Shown: piece after piece, positions 50,050-59,625 of the stretch
How positions within the stretch are numbered: the first letter of the stretch is position 1
How the letters are laid out: each line of letters starts with the position of its first letter
Notes under the pieces: generated by a model
Databases searched by the model: none
The model's input: the letters and a program-made list of their open reading frames with translations, nothing else
Told to the model about the DNA's origin: nothing
Assembly (NCBI GenBank): GCA_017983695.1
Contig: JAGOAX010000001.1
Coordinates: forward strand, 352,060 to 416,059
Length of the DNA stretch: 64,000 bases
Direction: 5' to 3'
Source: Ferruginibacter sp.
GTDB taxonomy: Bacteria > Bacteroidota > Bacteroidia > Chitinophagales > Chitinophagaceae
Program-made: the position numbers and the translations under genes

Positions 50050-52161
50050 TTAAAATTTATACATCCCCTGGAGCTTGATTTCTGATCTTATACGCCCTGC
50101 GATCTCATCTAAACCACTGCCAACAGTGGTTCTATCCCTGTAAACCGTTTGCCCCCACTTTAGCCATAAAGTGATTTTTTTATTTACATCATAATTTACA
50201 TTACAATAATACCTTATGCCTTTGTCATAAAAAACCGGAATTGAATAACTGTACAGCACATCATTTTCGTAAGCGTATAAACGACTGTTATAGCTATCAG
50301 TTTCAAAATATTGTAGTCGAAGGTTTCCTGACCAGGGTTTTAATACAGGTTTATACAGAAAATCAAAGTAGGTTAAAAAGCCCTGTTCTTTTTGTGAATT
50401 GGTTGTATTAAACCAAACTATTTCCTGCCTGCCCCGTAACGTTATGGTTTGGTTAAGCCTGTAGCTAAATTGTGTTCGCCAGGTTTGCCGAGGTTGTCCA
50501 ACTACCGGAGAAAGCGCAATACCATTCGGGTTAAAATTTATAGCCTTGGATTCCGAGCGAAGCCGGGTATAAATTTCCAATTGTTTATTGGGTCTATAAT
50601 TCAATTGCACCAGGTAATCAGATCCTGATGAAGGTGCATCAACCCTATACCGCAGCCAGGGAAATTTATAAAAATCGGCATAGGCATCCACACGCCATAC
50701 ACTACCCGGGTGAATTGAAACCCCAGCATAAAAACCTTTTTCGTTTGTTGGAAATGTATTTTCAGTAAAAGCAGTTGTATAAAGGGATTGGTATCCCGGT
50801 GAAATATTTCTATACACAAAACTCATATCCACACTGGAGGCTGTACTAATTAAAACACCGTTTACAAATGCTTTATACATATTATTAGTGGTGGCCGCTT
50901 CCCCAAAAAGATGCAGATTTTTGTACGTGTAGTTATAATTGAAACTATAATTTCCAACCGAATTGCCGGTTAATGTATATATATTGTATGGATCATTATC
51001 TTTTTGCAGTGGTAACTTGAATTTATATTTAACAGCATTTATACCAACATGGAGCCTTTTATATTGATAAGAAAAATTTCCACCAACGGCCAATTGCTGC
51101 TGAATTCCTTTATCACCAGTTTCGCTTTTGGTGCGATGATAACCTGATGTTTGCAGGGAGGAGATAAAATCTTCGGTTATTTGGGCAGTATCAGTTACCA
51201 GGTTGGCATCTATTTTTTTGTAAGATGCAAAAACTGTTGCCTGCCAATTATCTTTTCCAATTGTAATACCGGCTCCCCTGTGAAAGTTAATTTCGCCTGC
51301 TGAGTTATAGGGCCGCAATACTTCCGCTTCTCTGTTGGTATTGATAACATCAGCACTTTTTTTAAAAGCAAGGTTTTGCCATTGTATTAATCCCTGGCCG
51401 AGGTTAACAGTAAAATCTCCCAGCGCTAATGATTTAACCAGGCCAGCATCCCTTACAAAAAAATGAGCCGAGTAAAAATCAAAGCCTTGCTTTTGTTTTC
51501 CTTTAAACAATTGTTCGCCTGCATCTTTTTCTGCTATACCCCCATACTGCAATAAATTTTTGAATTGGTATTTATAGCGCAATAATAATTTTTGAGGGGA
51601 GCCGGGATAAAAATTGGTTGCCGTTGAGGAATCTAACAGATACCCCTTTGATCTTTCCAACACCTGGGTTACCCTTGCAAGTAAACTATGATTGCCTGTT
51701 TTAAGACGATTTTTTACATTTGCGAAAACTTCATTTGTTTCACTAACTGTAATGTACGGCCGTATTTTTTGTATCAGCTCCACACTCCAGCCAGGTACGG
51801 CCTGTAATTCGTAAATGCTGATAAATTTTCCCAAGCGGGTTCTGTACAAAATAAAATTCTGAACCTGAATGGGACTAAGTATTCGCAACGCTTTCAAATT
51901 ACTTTCAGCAACCGAATTTAAGTTGATTGGATGTTTTATGTATTGCTGCATTTGCTGCAGGTAAAAATCATCTTCAGTTTCGGCATCAGCATTATTTTCT
52001 GTAATATTTTCCAGCTGTTGTTCGGCGGTAGTAGTTGGTATTTCGGTAGTTTGACAAACAGCAACAAAAGGCAAAAAGGAAATGATAAAAATAAAAAATA
52101 GTTTTTGCAACCCTGAGGTTTTTATTGAATGGTATGCAGTTAAAGAGAGATTCTTTTTCAT
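50050..52161 (-). CDS. helix-hairpin-helix plus beta-barrel envelope protein
   Basis: A 703-residue protein with a signal peptide (about 18-37) and, near residues 75-132, paired helix-hairpin-helix segments (HPINLNSVAESNLKALRILSPIQVQNFILYR, then YELQAVPGWSVELIQKIRPYI). The remaining 570 residues read as repeated amphipathic strands ending in a terminal Phe (LQGMYKF), as in outer-membrane barrels. A ComEA-like HhH joined to a barrel is odd for an envelope protein, but the family is frequent in Bacteroidota and uncharacterised. It follows the next gene at 52235 by 73 nt. Confidence 0.75.
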   Translation of the reverse strand: MKKNLSLTAYHSIKTSGLQKLFFIFIISFLPFVAVCQTTEIPTTTAEQQLENITENNADAETEDDFYLQQMQQYIKHPINLNSVAESNLKALRILSPIQVQNFILYRTRLGKFISIYELQAVPGWSVELIQKIRPYITVSETNEVFANVKNRLKTGNHSLLARVTQVLERSKGYLLDSSTATNFYPGSPQKLLLRYKYQFKNLLQYGGIAEKDAGEQLFKGKQKQGFDFYSAHFFVRDAGLVKSLALGDFTVNLGQGLIQWQNLAFKKSADVINTNREAEVLRPYNSAGEINFHRGAGITIGKDNWQATVFASYKKIDANLVTDTAQITEDFISSLQTSGYHRTKSETGDKGIQQQLAVGGNFSYQYKRLHVGINAVKYKFKLPLQKDNDPYNIYTLTGNSVGNYSFNYNYTYKNLHLFGEAATTNNMYKAFVNGVLISTASSVDMSFVYRNISPGYQSLYTTAFTENTFPTNEKGFYAGVSIHPGSVWRVDAYADFYKFPWLRYRVDAPSSGSDYLVQLNYRPNKQLEIYTRLRSESKAINFNPNGIALSPVVGQPRQTWRTQFSYRLNQTITLRGRQEIVWFNTTNSQKEQGFLTYFDFLYKPVLKPWSGNLRLQYFETDSYNSRLYAYENDVLYSYSIPVFYDKGIRYYCNVNYDVNKKITLWLKWGQTVYRDRTTVGSGLDEIAGRIRSEIKLQGMYKF

Positions 52162-52234
52162 TTTCTCAAAATAAAAAATAACAAAATCCTATTTACAACA
52201 ATGCTGATTAGAGTTTTAAACCACAGTTACATAA

Positions 52235-53059
52235 TTATTTTTTATCGCCAAAATTGCTGATGAATAAAATACCCGGCGAAAGCCCAAGCTGCGGATGATA
52301 ACTTGCAGCAATATCCACCCGTAAATTTTTCCAACCGGCCCCCACTCCAAAAAATGCTGTGGTTGATTCACTTAAAAAACCTCCTCTTGCAAAAAACTGG
52401 CGGGCAAATTGATACTGTACACCCGCAATCACATTAACCGATTTATCTTCTTCTTTTACAATTTCACCACTAATAAAAAAGTTTTCAGAAGCATCATACC
52501 CTAAACCAATTTTATAAGCAGATGCTAATTTTTCATCGCCTGTTTTGCCGAGTTTCCCCCCAACAGGGTTATATACATGAAATCCTCCATTCAGTTTATC
52601 AGTAAAATGCATAATTACCCCTGCCTCAAAATTTATTGTGGAAGCGTTGTTATAACCCGGTATTCGGTATCCATAATAATTAAACTGTACACCAACATCA
52701 ACTTTGTTGCCTAAACTACGGGCATAGGCCAGCCCTACCTTATTTTCATTAAAATTTTTAAAGCCGGAATAATTTAACTGTACTCCAAAATTGCCAAGTT
52801 TACTAGGTATAGCAGTTGCTAAAGTATAATAACTGGTTGCAGCTAATAAAAACCGTCGCTCCCCATACAACCCAATGCCTGCCTGTTTTGTATTGGCTAA
52901 TGCCGCCTGGTTACCGGTAAAAGAAAGCGGGTCTTTTTGTTGTGTGGAATATGCTGTCAAACCGGTGTAAGGTAATGCAATGGAATAGCGAAGAGATTGC
53001 GCAATACTGCTGTTGACCATGCAAAAGCAAAGAAGGGTAAAAGTGATTAATCCTCTCAA
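52235..53059 (-). CDS. PorV/PorQ-like outer membrane barrel protein
   Basis: A 274-residue protein with a signal peptide (1-20, SIAQ) and about 14 predicted beta strands (ALANTKQAGIGLYGERRFLLAATSYYTLA, NFGVQLNYSGFKNFNENKVGLAYAR, FISGEIVKEEDKSVNVIAGVQYQF). The opening PLSFTGNQAALA is like that of type IX secretion PorV/PorQ-type barrels, but similarity is loose, so assignment to secretion is uncertain. It is divergent from folD and followed by the HhH-barrel gene. Confidence 0.7.
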   Translation of the reverse strand: MRGLITFTLLCFCMVNSSIAQSLRYSIALPYTGLTAYSTQQKDPLSFTGNQAALANTKQAGIGLYGERRFLLAATSYYTLATAIPSKLGNFGVQLNYSGFKNFNENKVGLAYARSLGNKVDVGVQFNYYGYRIPGYNNASTINFEAGVIMHFTDKLNGGFHVYNPVGGKLGKTGDEKLASAYKIGLGYDASENFFISGEIVKEEDKSVNVIAGVQYQFARQFFARGGFLSESTTAFFGVGAGWKNLRVDIAASYHPQLGLSPGILFISNFGDKK

Positions 53060-53146
53060 GCAGTTACGGTTTATGTATTTACAAGATAAGCAAAATATAA
53101 AATTATTGCATGATATGAGATTTTATTTAAATCGGCTTTAGTTAAG

Positions 53147-53154
53147 TACTTTTG
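53147..53154 (+). promoter_or_regulatory. folD promoter -7 element
   Basis: TACTTTTG matches TAnnTTTG and ends 4 nt before the folD ATG, implying a leaderless or near-leaderless message. Confidence 0.6.
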
Positions 53155-53158
53155 CGCC

Positions 53159-54034
53159 ATGCAAATTTTAGATGGAAAAATAGTATCACAATCTGTAAAA
53201 GATTTGTTGAAAACAAAGACGGATTTATTAAAAGCCGCAGGCAAAAAGGTACCGCATTTGGCAGCCATATTAGTTGGTAATAATGGTGCCAGCGAAACCT
53301 ATGTTGCCAGCAAGGTAAAAACCTGCGAAGCCATTGGCTTTAAAAGCACCATGGTGCGTATGGAAGAAACTATTACAGAAACTGAATTGGTAGCGGCAAT
53401 AGAAAAGCTGAATAATGATGCTGATGTGGATGGCATTTTAGTGCAGCTGCCATTACCAAAACAGATCAACGAAGAAAAAATAATCAGCCTTATTCATCCC
53501 GATAAAGATGTGGATGGTTTTCACCCGGTAAGTGTTGGAAAATTAGTACAGGGTTTGCCAACTTTTATACCGGCAACACCTTATGGCATTATGCTGATGC
53601 TGGAGCATTATAAAATAGAAACCAGCGGTAAACATGCCGTTGTTATTGGCCGCAGCAATATTGTGGGCAGGCCAATGAGTATTTTATTAAGCCAGAATAC
53701 CTACCCGGGAAATTGTACGGTAACGGTTTGTCATAGCCGTACCAATAATTTAAAAGAAATTTGTTTACAGGCAGATATCATTGTGGCTGCCCTTGGTAAG
53801 CCCGGCTTTTTAAAAGCAGACATGGTAAAAGAAGGTGCTGTTGTTATTGATGTAGGTATTACAAGGGTTGCAGATGCGACCAAGAAAAGCGGCTTTGCCA
53901 TTAAAGGCGATGTTGATTTTGACAATACAGCACCAAAGTGCAGTTATATTACTCCTGTTCCCGGCGGTGTTGGTTTAATGACGATTGGTGCATTAATGAT
54001 GAACACTTATAATGCCGCTACAAAAAAAGATTAA
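53159..54034 (+). CDS. folD: methylenetetrahydrofolate dehydrogenase/cyclohydrolase
   Basis: A 291-residue bifunctional FolD, which converts 5,10-methylene-THF to 10-formyl-THF using NADP. Motifs: [28 protein letters not shown] with the catalytic Lys (YVASK), [35 protein letters not shown] (NADP loop) and [17 protein letters not shown]. Full length. Only 2 nt separate it from the TTG that could start queE; the two form an operon. Confidence 0.97.
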   Translation: MQILDGKIVSQSVKDLLKTKTDLLKAAGKKVPHLAAILVGNNGASETYVASKVKTCEAIGFKSTMVRMEETITETELVAAIEKLNNDADVDGILVQLPLPKQINEEKIISLIHPDKDVDGFHPVSVGKLVQGLPTFIPATPYGIMLMLEHYKIETSGKHAVVIGRSNIVGRPMSILLSQNTYPGNCTVTVCHSRTNNLKEICLQADIIVAALGKPGFLKADMVKEGAVVIDVGITRVADATKKSGFAIKGDVDFDNTAPKCSYITPVPGGVGLMTIGALMMNTYNAATKKD

Positions 54035-54075
54035 AGTTGAAAGTTAAAAGTTTAAATACAGTTGAGCTTCCTGTG

Positions 54076-54657
54076 ATGGAAGATTTTTACACCTTGCAGG
54101 GTGAGGGTTACCACCAGGGCAAAGCAGCATATTTTATTCGCCTGGGAGGGTGCGATGTAGGTTGTGTATGGTGCGATGTAAAAGACAGTTGGGATGCAGG
54201 TAAACACCCAAAGTTTAAAGTTGAAAGTTTAAAGTTGAAAGTTTTAGAAACGCCTGCCAGGCTGGTAGTTATTACGGGTGGCGAACCTTTGATGCATAAC
54301 CTTGATGAACTGACAACTTCGTTAAAAGCTGCAGGTTTACAAACCAATATTGAAACATCGGGTGCACACCCGTTGAGCGGTACCTGGGATTGGATATGCC
54401 TTTCGCCAAAAAAATTTAAAGCACCCCTGGCTGATATTTTGCCAATGGCAAATGAACTAAAAGTGGTGATATTTAATAAAAGTGATTTTGAATGGGCAGA
54501 GACCTATGCCAGTCAAATGAATCCGCAATGCAAATTATACCTGCAACCGGAATGGGATAAAGCCAGCATTGTTACTCCTTTAATTATTGAATACATAAAA
54601 GCAAATCCTAAATGGGAATTGAGTTTACAGCTGCATAAGTATATTAATGTGCCCTAA
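54076..54657 (+). CDS. queE: 7-carboxy-7-deazaguanine synthase
   Basis: A 193-residue radical SAM enzyme that makes 7-carboxy-7-deazaguanine on the queuosine path. Motifs: FYTLQGEGYHQGKAAYFIRLGGCDVGCVWCDVKDSWD with the CX3CX2C cluster, and VVITGGEPLMHNLDEL. The ATG at 54076 is preferred; a TTG at 54037 lies in a repetitive AAAGTTGAAAGTT stretch and is doubtful. Odd point: residues encoded by 54212-54247 come from the same repeat family, inserted in frame (see repeat). A QueD homologue is at 8424. Confidence 0.92.
   Translation: MEDFYTLQGEGYHQGKAAYFIRLGGCDVGCVWCDVKDSWDAGKHPKFKVESLKLKVLETPARLVVITGGEPLMHNLDELTTSLKAAGLQTNIETSGAHPLSGTWDWICLSPKKFKAPLADILPMANELKVVIFNKSDFEWAETYASQMNPQCKLYLQPEWDKASIVTPLIIEYIKANPKWELSLQLHKYINVP
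54212..54247. repeat. in-frame AAAGTTGAAAGTTT repeat inside queE
   Basis: Alternating AAAGTTTAAAGTTGAAAGTT units, also seen at 54033-54053 in front of the gene. Such short repeats are frequent between Bacteroidota genes; here one lies within a coding region without shifting the frame. Confidence 0.6.
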
Positions 54658-54788
54658 ACAGTTTGTAGTTTTATTGTTTGTTGTTTACAGTTTTTCTCCG
54701 GCGTCTCCCTTATAAATTTGTTATAGTTTGTGTAATGGTAATAAACACAATCTTATTTCGTTCTACCTTCAATAAATAATTTTGGATA

Positions 54789-56717
54789 ATGATGCTTATC
54801 AAATTTTTGAAGCCGCTTTCTTTATTGCTCATTGCTCATTGCTCATTTTTATTTACTTCGGCTCAATGGTACGATCCGGATAAAGTAAATAAAAAAGCAG
54901 GCGATATTTACGGCCAGGCTTATGAAGAAGCAACCTCAGGTAATTACACTGCCGCCATAAGGCACATCAATGAATCAATACTTTTAGAACCGAAATTTGT
55001 AGATGCTTTCTTATCAAGAGCAGGTATTTACGCCAACTTAAAAAAATACGATTCTTCTGTTACTGATTTTGAAAAAGCATTACAATTTGATTCTGCTTAT
55101 TCAAAAACTTATTTACTCCCCTATTCCATTTCATTGGCCGGTATCGGCAAATTTGAACAGGCACTTGAAGCAGTTACAAAATTCTTAACTAATGATAAGC
55201 TCAATTCGCAAAGTATAAAAGCCGGTAATTACAGAAAAAGTTGTTATGAATTTGCTGTGGATTATGCAAAAAAACACCCGGTTAAAAATTATGTATTTGC
55301 ACCCAAAAATTTAGGAGATAGTATCAACTCTTCTTCACCAGAATATTACCCTGCACTAACTATTGATGGCAGTAAAATGGTTTTTAATAAAAACATAAAT
55401 GGCGATGAAGATTTTTATGAAAGCAATTTTATAAATGGCAACTGGAGTAAAGCAAAGCCTTTAGCAGGAAAAGTAAATACCAATTTAAATGAAGGTGCTC
55501 AATGTATTTCACAGGATGGGAAATGGATAATTTTTACCGGCTGTAATTATCCCGAAGGGCAAGGCAGTTGCGACCTGTATATTTCTTTTAAAACAAAAAA
55601 TGGGTGGAGTGAAGCAGAAAATTTAGGCGCCATTATAAATACCGATTTTTGGGAATCCTCTCCTTCCTTATCTCCCGATAAAAGGGATTTATATTTTTCC
55701 AGTGCAATTGCCGGAGGCTTTGGTGGCAGGGATATCTGGGTTACACACCGGTCGCCAACAGGTAAGTGGAGCCGCCCGGAAAATTTAGGAGAAGCTGTGA
55801 ATACCAGTGGTGATGAAAGCTGCCCCTTTATGCATGCTGATAACGAAACTTTATATTTTAACAGCAACAGACTAAAAGGTTATGGCAGCACAGATTTATT
55901 TTTTACAAAAAAAATAAATGACAGCAGCTGGCTCGAAGCAGAGAACCTGGGTTACCCAATAAATACTATTGATGATGAAGGCTCTTTAATTGTGGCGGCC
56001 GATGCTAAAACCGCTTACTATGCAAGCGATAAAGGTGAAGGCAAAGGAGGGCTTGACCTTTACACTTTTGAGTTAAGAGAAGATATACGCCCCCTAAAAA
56101 CTTTATGGGTAAAAGGTAAAGTATTTGATAAAAAAACACTGGCTGGCCTGCCATCTTCTGTTGAACTAACTGATATTAAGAGCCGCAACATCATCAGTAA
56201 ATTACAAACTGATGAAGAGGGTAATTACCTGGTTACTTTACCCGAAGGAAAAAATTATGCTTTTACTGTAAACCGTAAAGGCTACTTATTCTTTTCAGAT
56301 AATTTTTCATTAACTATCAATCCTGCAGATTCTGTTTACAGTAAAGACATCCCTTTACAACCTATTGAAGCAGGAGCTATAATTGTTTTAAAAAACATTT
56401 TCTTCGATACAAAAAAATTCGACTTGAAACAGGAATCAATTGTTGAGCTGGATAAAGTGGTGGCATTGTTAAACGATAATCCTAAACTAAAAATTCAAAT
56501 TGCCGGATACACGGATAATGTTGGTCTTGCAAAAGATAATGTGCTGTTATCTAACAACAGGGCAAAAACCGTGGTAGGTTATTTATTAAGTAAAGGCATT
56601 GTACAGCCAAGACTTCTGTATAAAGGTTTTGGTGCCACCAAACCAATTGCCGATAATAAAACAGATTCCGGCAAGACATTAAACAGAAGAACAGAACTTA
56701 GTGTAATCAGTAATTAA
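54789..56717 (+). CDS. PorE-like TPR-PD40-CRD-OmpA protein
   Basis: A 642-residue envelope protein with a signal peptide (about 1-25, TSAQ), TPR repeats (35-150, AIRHINESILLEPKFVDAFLSRAGIYANLKKYDS), PD40/WD40-like blades (180-430, e.g. SPEYYPALTIDGSKMVFN, ESSPSLSPDKRDLYFSS), a carboxypeptidase-regulatory domain (440-515) and a C-terminal OmpA domain (530-640; FFDTKKFDLKQESIVELDKV, GYTDNVG, NRRTEL). That order is the one of PorE, a peptidoglycan-linked type IX secretion protein. Other OmpA proteins share it, so PorE itself is not certain. The signal-peptide DNA has three GCTCATT repeats. Confidence 0.85.
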   Translation: MMLIKFLKPLSLLLIAHCSFLFTSAQWYDPDKVNKKAGDIYGQAYEEATSGNYTAAIRHINESILLEPKFVDAFLSRAGIYANLKKYDSSVTDFEKALQFDSAYSKTYLLPYSISLAGIGKFEQALEAVTKFLTNDKLNSQSIKAGNYRKSCYEFAVDYAKKHPVKNYVFAPKNLGDSINSSSPEYYPALTIDGSKMVFNKNINGDEDFYESNFINGNWSKAKPLAGKVNTNLNEGAQCISQDGKWIIFTGCNYPEGQGSCDLYISFKTKNGWSEAENLGAIINTDFWESSPSLSPDKRDLYFSSAIAGGFGGRDIWVTHRSPTGKWSRPENLGEAVNTSGDESCPFMHADNETLYFNSNRLKGYGSTDLFFTKKINDSSWLEAENLGYPINTIDDEGSLIVAADAKTAYYASDKGEGKGGLDLYTFELREDIRPLKTLWVKGKVFDKKTLAGLPSSVELTDIKSRNIISKLQTDEEGNYLVTLPEGKNYAFTVNRKGYLFFSDNFSLTINPADSVYSKDIPLQPIEAGAIIVLKNIFFDTKKFDLKQESIVELDKVVALLNDNPKLKIQIAGYTDNVGLAKDNVLLSNNRAKTVVGYLLSKGIVQPRLLYKGFGATKPIADNKTDSGKTLNRRTELSVISN

Positions 56718-56968
56718 TTATTATTGTCCGGTTCTTTTTTCTTGCAGGAAAATTCTTCAAGGGTAATCTTAATGTCACTTAAACTATCAAACCAGTGGAG
56801 AGGATTTATCCATATTGAAAATTGTTTAACTTTTTTCTTTATCAGTTTTATTGATATTTTTTTAGCAACTACAGTAACATCCTGCATCTTTTTTACATCT
56901 ACTTTTTGCACAATAGTTAAGTCAGTTATCATAAAATAAAATTTAGGAGGTTTTGATTTTACACACAA
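56714..56968 (-). CDS. possible small basic protein
   Basis: An 84-residue reading frame, Lys-rich (MQDVTVVAKKISIKLIKKKVKQF), whose stop overlaps the end of the convergent OmpA-type gene by 4 nt. A shorter start at Met13 (56932) gives 72 residues. It occupies most of the 360-nt gap before the histidine kinase gene. There is no family, no clear promoter, and the complementary strand is open too, so it may not be real. Confidence 0.3.
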   Translation of the reverse strand: MCVKSKPPKFYFMITDLTIVQKVDVKKMQDVTVVAKKISIKLIKKKVKQFSIWINPLHWFDSLSDIKITLEEFSCKKKEPDNNN

Positions 56969-57077
56969 ATATGGTTAGCCTGATCAAATAACCACCTAAC
57001 GTAAAAGGGTGATTTTAGCTGATATGTTTGGATAAGTAAAAAAAATAGAGATACTTTACATTAATAAATTTAAAAAA

Positions 57078-58943
57078 ATGCGACTTGCATTCAGATTGAC
57101 AATTATTAGCATCATGGCTTTTGTGTTTGTAGCCAATTGTGTATTTAGTCAAACTGTTCAAAATATTGATTCCCTAAAAAATATTTTAAAAAAAGAAAAA
57201 ACAGACACTACTGTATTAGGAATATATCTGCAAAAGTTGAAGACCCTGGAAAATGAAGACATTACTGCCAAAGAGATTATTGCCGATTGGATAATTAAAA
57301 ACTGTATTGGAAAAGACAGAGAATACCTGTTAATACAAACATTGGAAACACAAGGCAGAAATTATTTAGAAACCAGTGATTACACAAAGGCCACAGAACT
57401 ATATAACAAAGCGCTGGCTGTTGGATCTGAAGAGAATTATTATGAAATAAAATGCGATGCCTTACTTGGATTAGGAAATGTGTTTTACCACACCGAGCAA
57501 TTTGATAAAGAAAAAGAATATAACAAGAAAAGTTTTCAGCTTGCCCAAAAATATAGCTATAAAAAAGGTATTGGCAATGCTAAATTAGCCATTGCAGGCG
57601 ATTTGCTGGATGCAGACAATCAAACATCGAAAGATACATTTAACTTACTATTTAAAACGATGAATGAATGTTTAAATATGTGGAACGAGTTGAAGGATAC
57701 TTCAAGAATAATTCATACCTACACAAGAAAAGGTGAATATTATGCAGAGTATAAATATTTCGATTCTGCTGTGCAATCAATGCAAATAGCTCAATCATAC
57801 TTTAAAAAGTTTGATTATAAAGCTATTGGATATTATTATTTCATACTTGGAAAAATATATTATGAAAAAGGAAAGGCTAACTTAAACAATAGTTCTGATT
57901 TTAATGATGCAATAAAATATTTTAATGAAAGTTTACCCCTGGCAAAAAAAATAAAAAACAGAAAACTGGAGGCATGGTGTTACGACTGGCTTTCTGTTTG
58001 TTATAAGAATTTAGGGAATTATAAATTATCATATGAATATTTAGAAAAACATTCCTACCTGTATGGTTCAATAGTTGCAGAAGATAATTTTAAAGAGTTA
58101 TCAAAAGTTGAACATAAATATGAAGTAGAAAAAAAAGAAAAAGAAATTATATCCCTTAATGCTGCTAATCAGCAAAAAGCCTCTTTAAACAAAATATTAA
58201 CCGGTAGTGCAGCAACATTGCTATTTATAGGATTTATTGGGTATAGGAATTTCAGAACCAATCAAAAGCTACAACAAACCCAAATCACAGAGCTGGAAAA
58301 AGACAAACAATTACTTGCCATTGATGCCATGCTTAAAGGCCAGGAAGAAGAACGCAGCCGTTTGGCTAAAGACCTTCACGATGGACTGGGCGGCATGTTA
58401 AGTGGCGTAAAACTCTCCTTTGTAAATATGAAAGAAAATATGATAATGGATGCCGAAAGCGTAAGTAGTTTCGAAAACTCCATCAAGCAGCTAGATAATA
58501 CTATTGCAGAACTACGTAAAGTGGCACACAACCTTATGCCCGAGGCATTAGTAAAGTTTGGGCTTAAAAATGCAATAATGGATTTCTGCAATTCCATGCA
58601 AATCTCCAGCAAAATAAAAATAATTTTTGAGCTTATGGGTACTGAAAGACAACTAACTAATACAGCAGATTTATATATTTACCGGATTATTCAGGAGTTG
58701 ATTAATAATGCCATTAAACATGCTGCCCCCAACCAAATATTGGTACAGCTCACCAAAACACCCGACAAAATTTTATTGACTGTAGAAGATGATGGCAAAG
58801 GGTTTACTAAAGAATTACTGCTATCAGCAACAGGCATTGGTATGAAGAACCTGCAGCAGCGTGTTGATTATTTTAAAGGGAAGATAGATATTGCCACTCA
58901 ACCGGGAGAGGGAACTTCTGTTAATATTGAATTAATAGCTTAA
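57078..58943 (+). CDS. TPR-containing sensor histidine kinase
   Basis: A 621-residue sensor kinase with signal peptide (1-24), a periplasmic TPR domain (about 95-330), one membrane helix (about 374-392), a coiled-coil, a HisKA_3 dimerisation domain with the phosphorylated His in EEERSRLAKDLHDGLGGMLSGVKLSF (near residue 433) and an HATPase domain (N box ELINNAIKHAAP, G1 VEDDGKGF, G2 GIGMKNLQQRV). It ends 1 nt before its partner response regulator. The signal is unknown; TPR domains suggest a protein or peptide cue. NarL-type pairing is certain from order. Confidence 0.93.
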   Translation: MRLAFRLTIISIMAFVFVANCVFSQTVQNIDSLKNILKKEKTDTTVLGIYLQKLKTLENEDITAKEIIADWIIKNCIGKDREYLLIQTLETQGRNYLETSDYTKATELYNKALAVGSEENYYEIKCDALLGLGNVFYHTEQFDKEKEYNKKSFQLAQKYSYKKGIGNAKLAIAGDLLDADNQTSKDTFNLLFKTMNECLNMWNELKDTSRIIHTYTRKGEYYAEYKYFDSAVQSMQIAQSYFKKFDYKAIGYYYFILGKIYYEKGKANLNNSSDFNDAIKYFNESLPLAKKIKNRKLEAWCYDWLSVCYKNLGNYKLSYEYLEKHSYLYGSIVAEDNFKELSKVEHKYEVEKKEKEIISLNAANQQKASLNKILTGSAATLLFIGFIGYRNFRTNQKLQQTQITELEKDKQLLAIDAMLKGQEEERSRLAKDLHDGLGGMLSGVKLSFVNMKENMIMDAESVSSFENSIKQLDNTIAELRKVAHNLMPEALVKFGLKNAIMDFCNSMQISSKIKIIFELMGTERQLTNTADLYIYRIIQELINNAIKHAAPNQILVQLTKTPDKILLTVEDDGKGFTKELLLSATGIGMKNLQQRVDYFKGKIDIATQPGEGTSVNIELIA

Positions 58944-58944
58944 C

Positions 58945-59568
58945 ATGATAAGTGTATATATTGTTGATGACCATCAATTAGTTATTGAAGGCATTGTTTC
59001 CTTTCTGCAAAAAGAAAAAAACATTAAAGTAGCCGGTTTTACTACTACAGCATTAGGTTGTATTAATTTTTTTAAAACAAACACGGCTGATGTTATTTTA
59101 ATGGACATTAATCTGCCCGACATGAATGGCATGGACTTATGCAAACTTATTAAAACAAATTATCCGGGTATAGCAGTAATTGCATTAAGCACATTAAGCC
59201 AGGGCAGTTACATCACTCAAATTATTGAAAACGGTGCCAGTGGCTACCTTTTAAAAAATGCTGATAAGGATGAAATTACGGATGCAATTGTAACTGTGAC
59301 AAATGGTAAAACTTTTTTTAGCTTTGAAGCCGGTAAAATTTATAAAGCCTCAACAGAAAAAAGAACAGGGTTGCCGGTTTTAAGTAAAAGAGAAAAAGAA
59401 ATTTTAAAGTTAATTGCAGAAGGGTTTACCAATATAGAAATAAGCAAACAACTTTTTATTAGCATTGATACAGTGGATACACACCGCAAAAATCTCTATA
59501 CCAAATTAAATGTAAGAAATACTGCCCTCCTCATCAGGTATGCGATAGAGCACAATTATCTTACCTAA
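58945..59568 (+). CDS. NarL/LuxR-family response regulator
   Basis: A 207-residue response regulator. The receiver domain (1-120) has the acidic pair in VDDHQL, the phosphorylated Asp in ILMDINLPDMNGMD and the conserved Lys in GYLLKNA. The C-terminal LuxR helix-turn-helix (LSKREKEILKLIAEGFTNIEISKQLFISIDTVDTHRKNLYTKLNVRN, about 145-192) binds DNA. It follows the histidine kinase with 1 nt between them and is phosphorylated by it. Confidence 0.95.
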   Translation: MISVYIVDDHQLVIEGIVSFLQKEKNIKVAGFTTTALGCINFFKTNTADVILMDINLPDMNGMDLCKLIKTNYPGIAVIALSTLSQGSYITQIIENGASGYLLKNADKDEITDAIVTVTNGKTFFSFEAGKIYKASTEKRTGLPVLSKREKEILKLIAEGFTNIEISKQLFISIDTVDTHRKNLYTKLNVRNTALLIRYAIEHNYLT

Positions 59569-59625
59569 CAGCCAGCTATTTTAAATGCAGTTCGTTATTA
59601 TATTTACAGTAATTTTATTTACTGT

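Noticed and set aside
56724..56939. Plus-strand 71-codon frame after the OmpA-type gene
   Set aside because: Hydrophobic shadow of the minus-strand frame, no promoter or family; at most one of the two is real.
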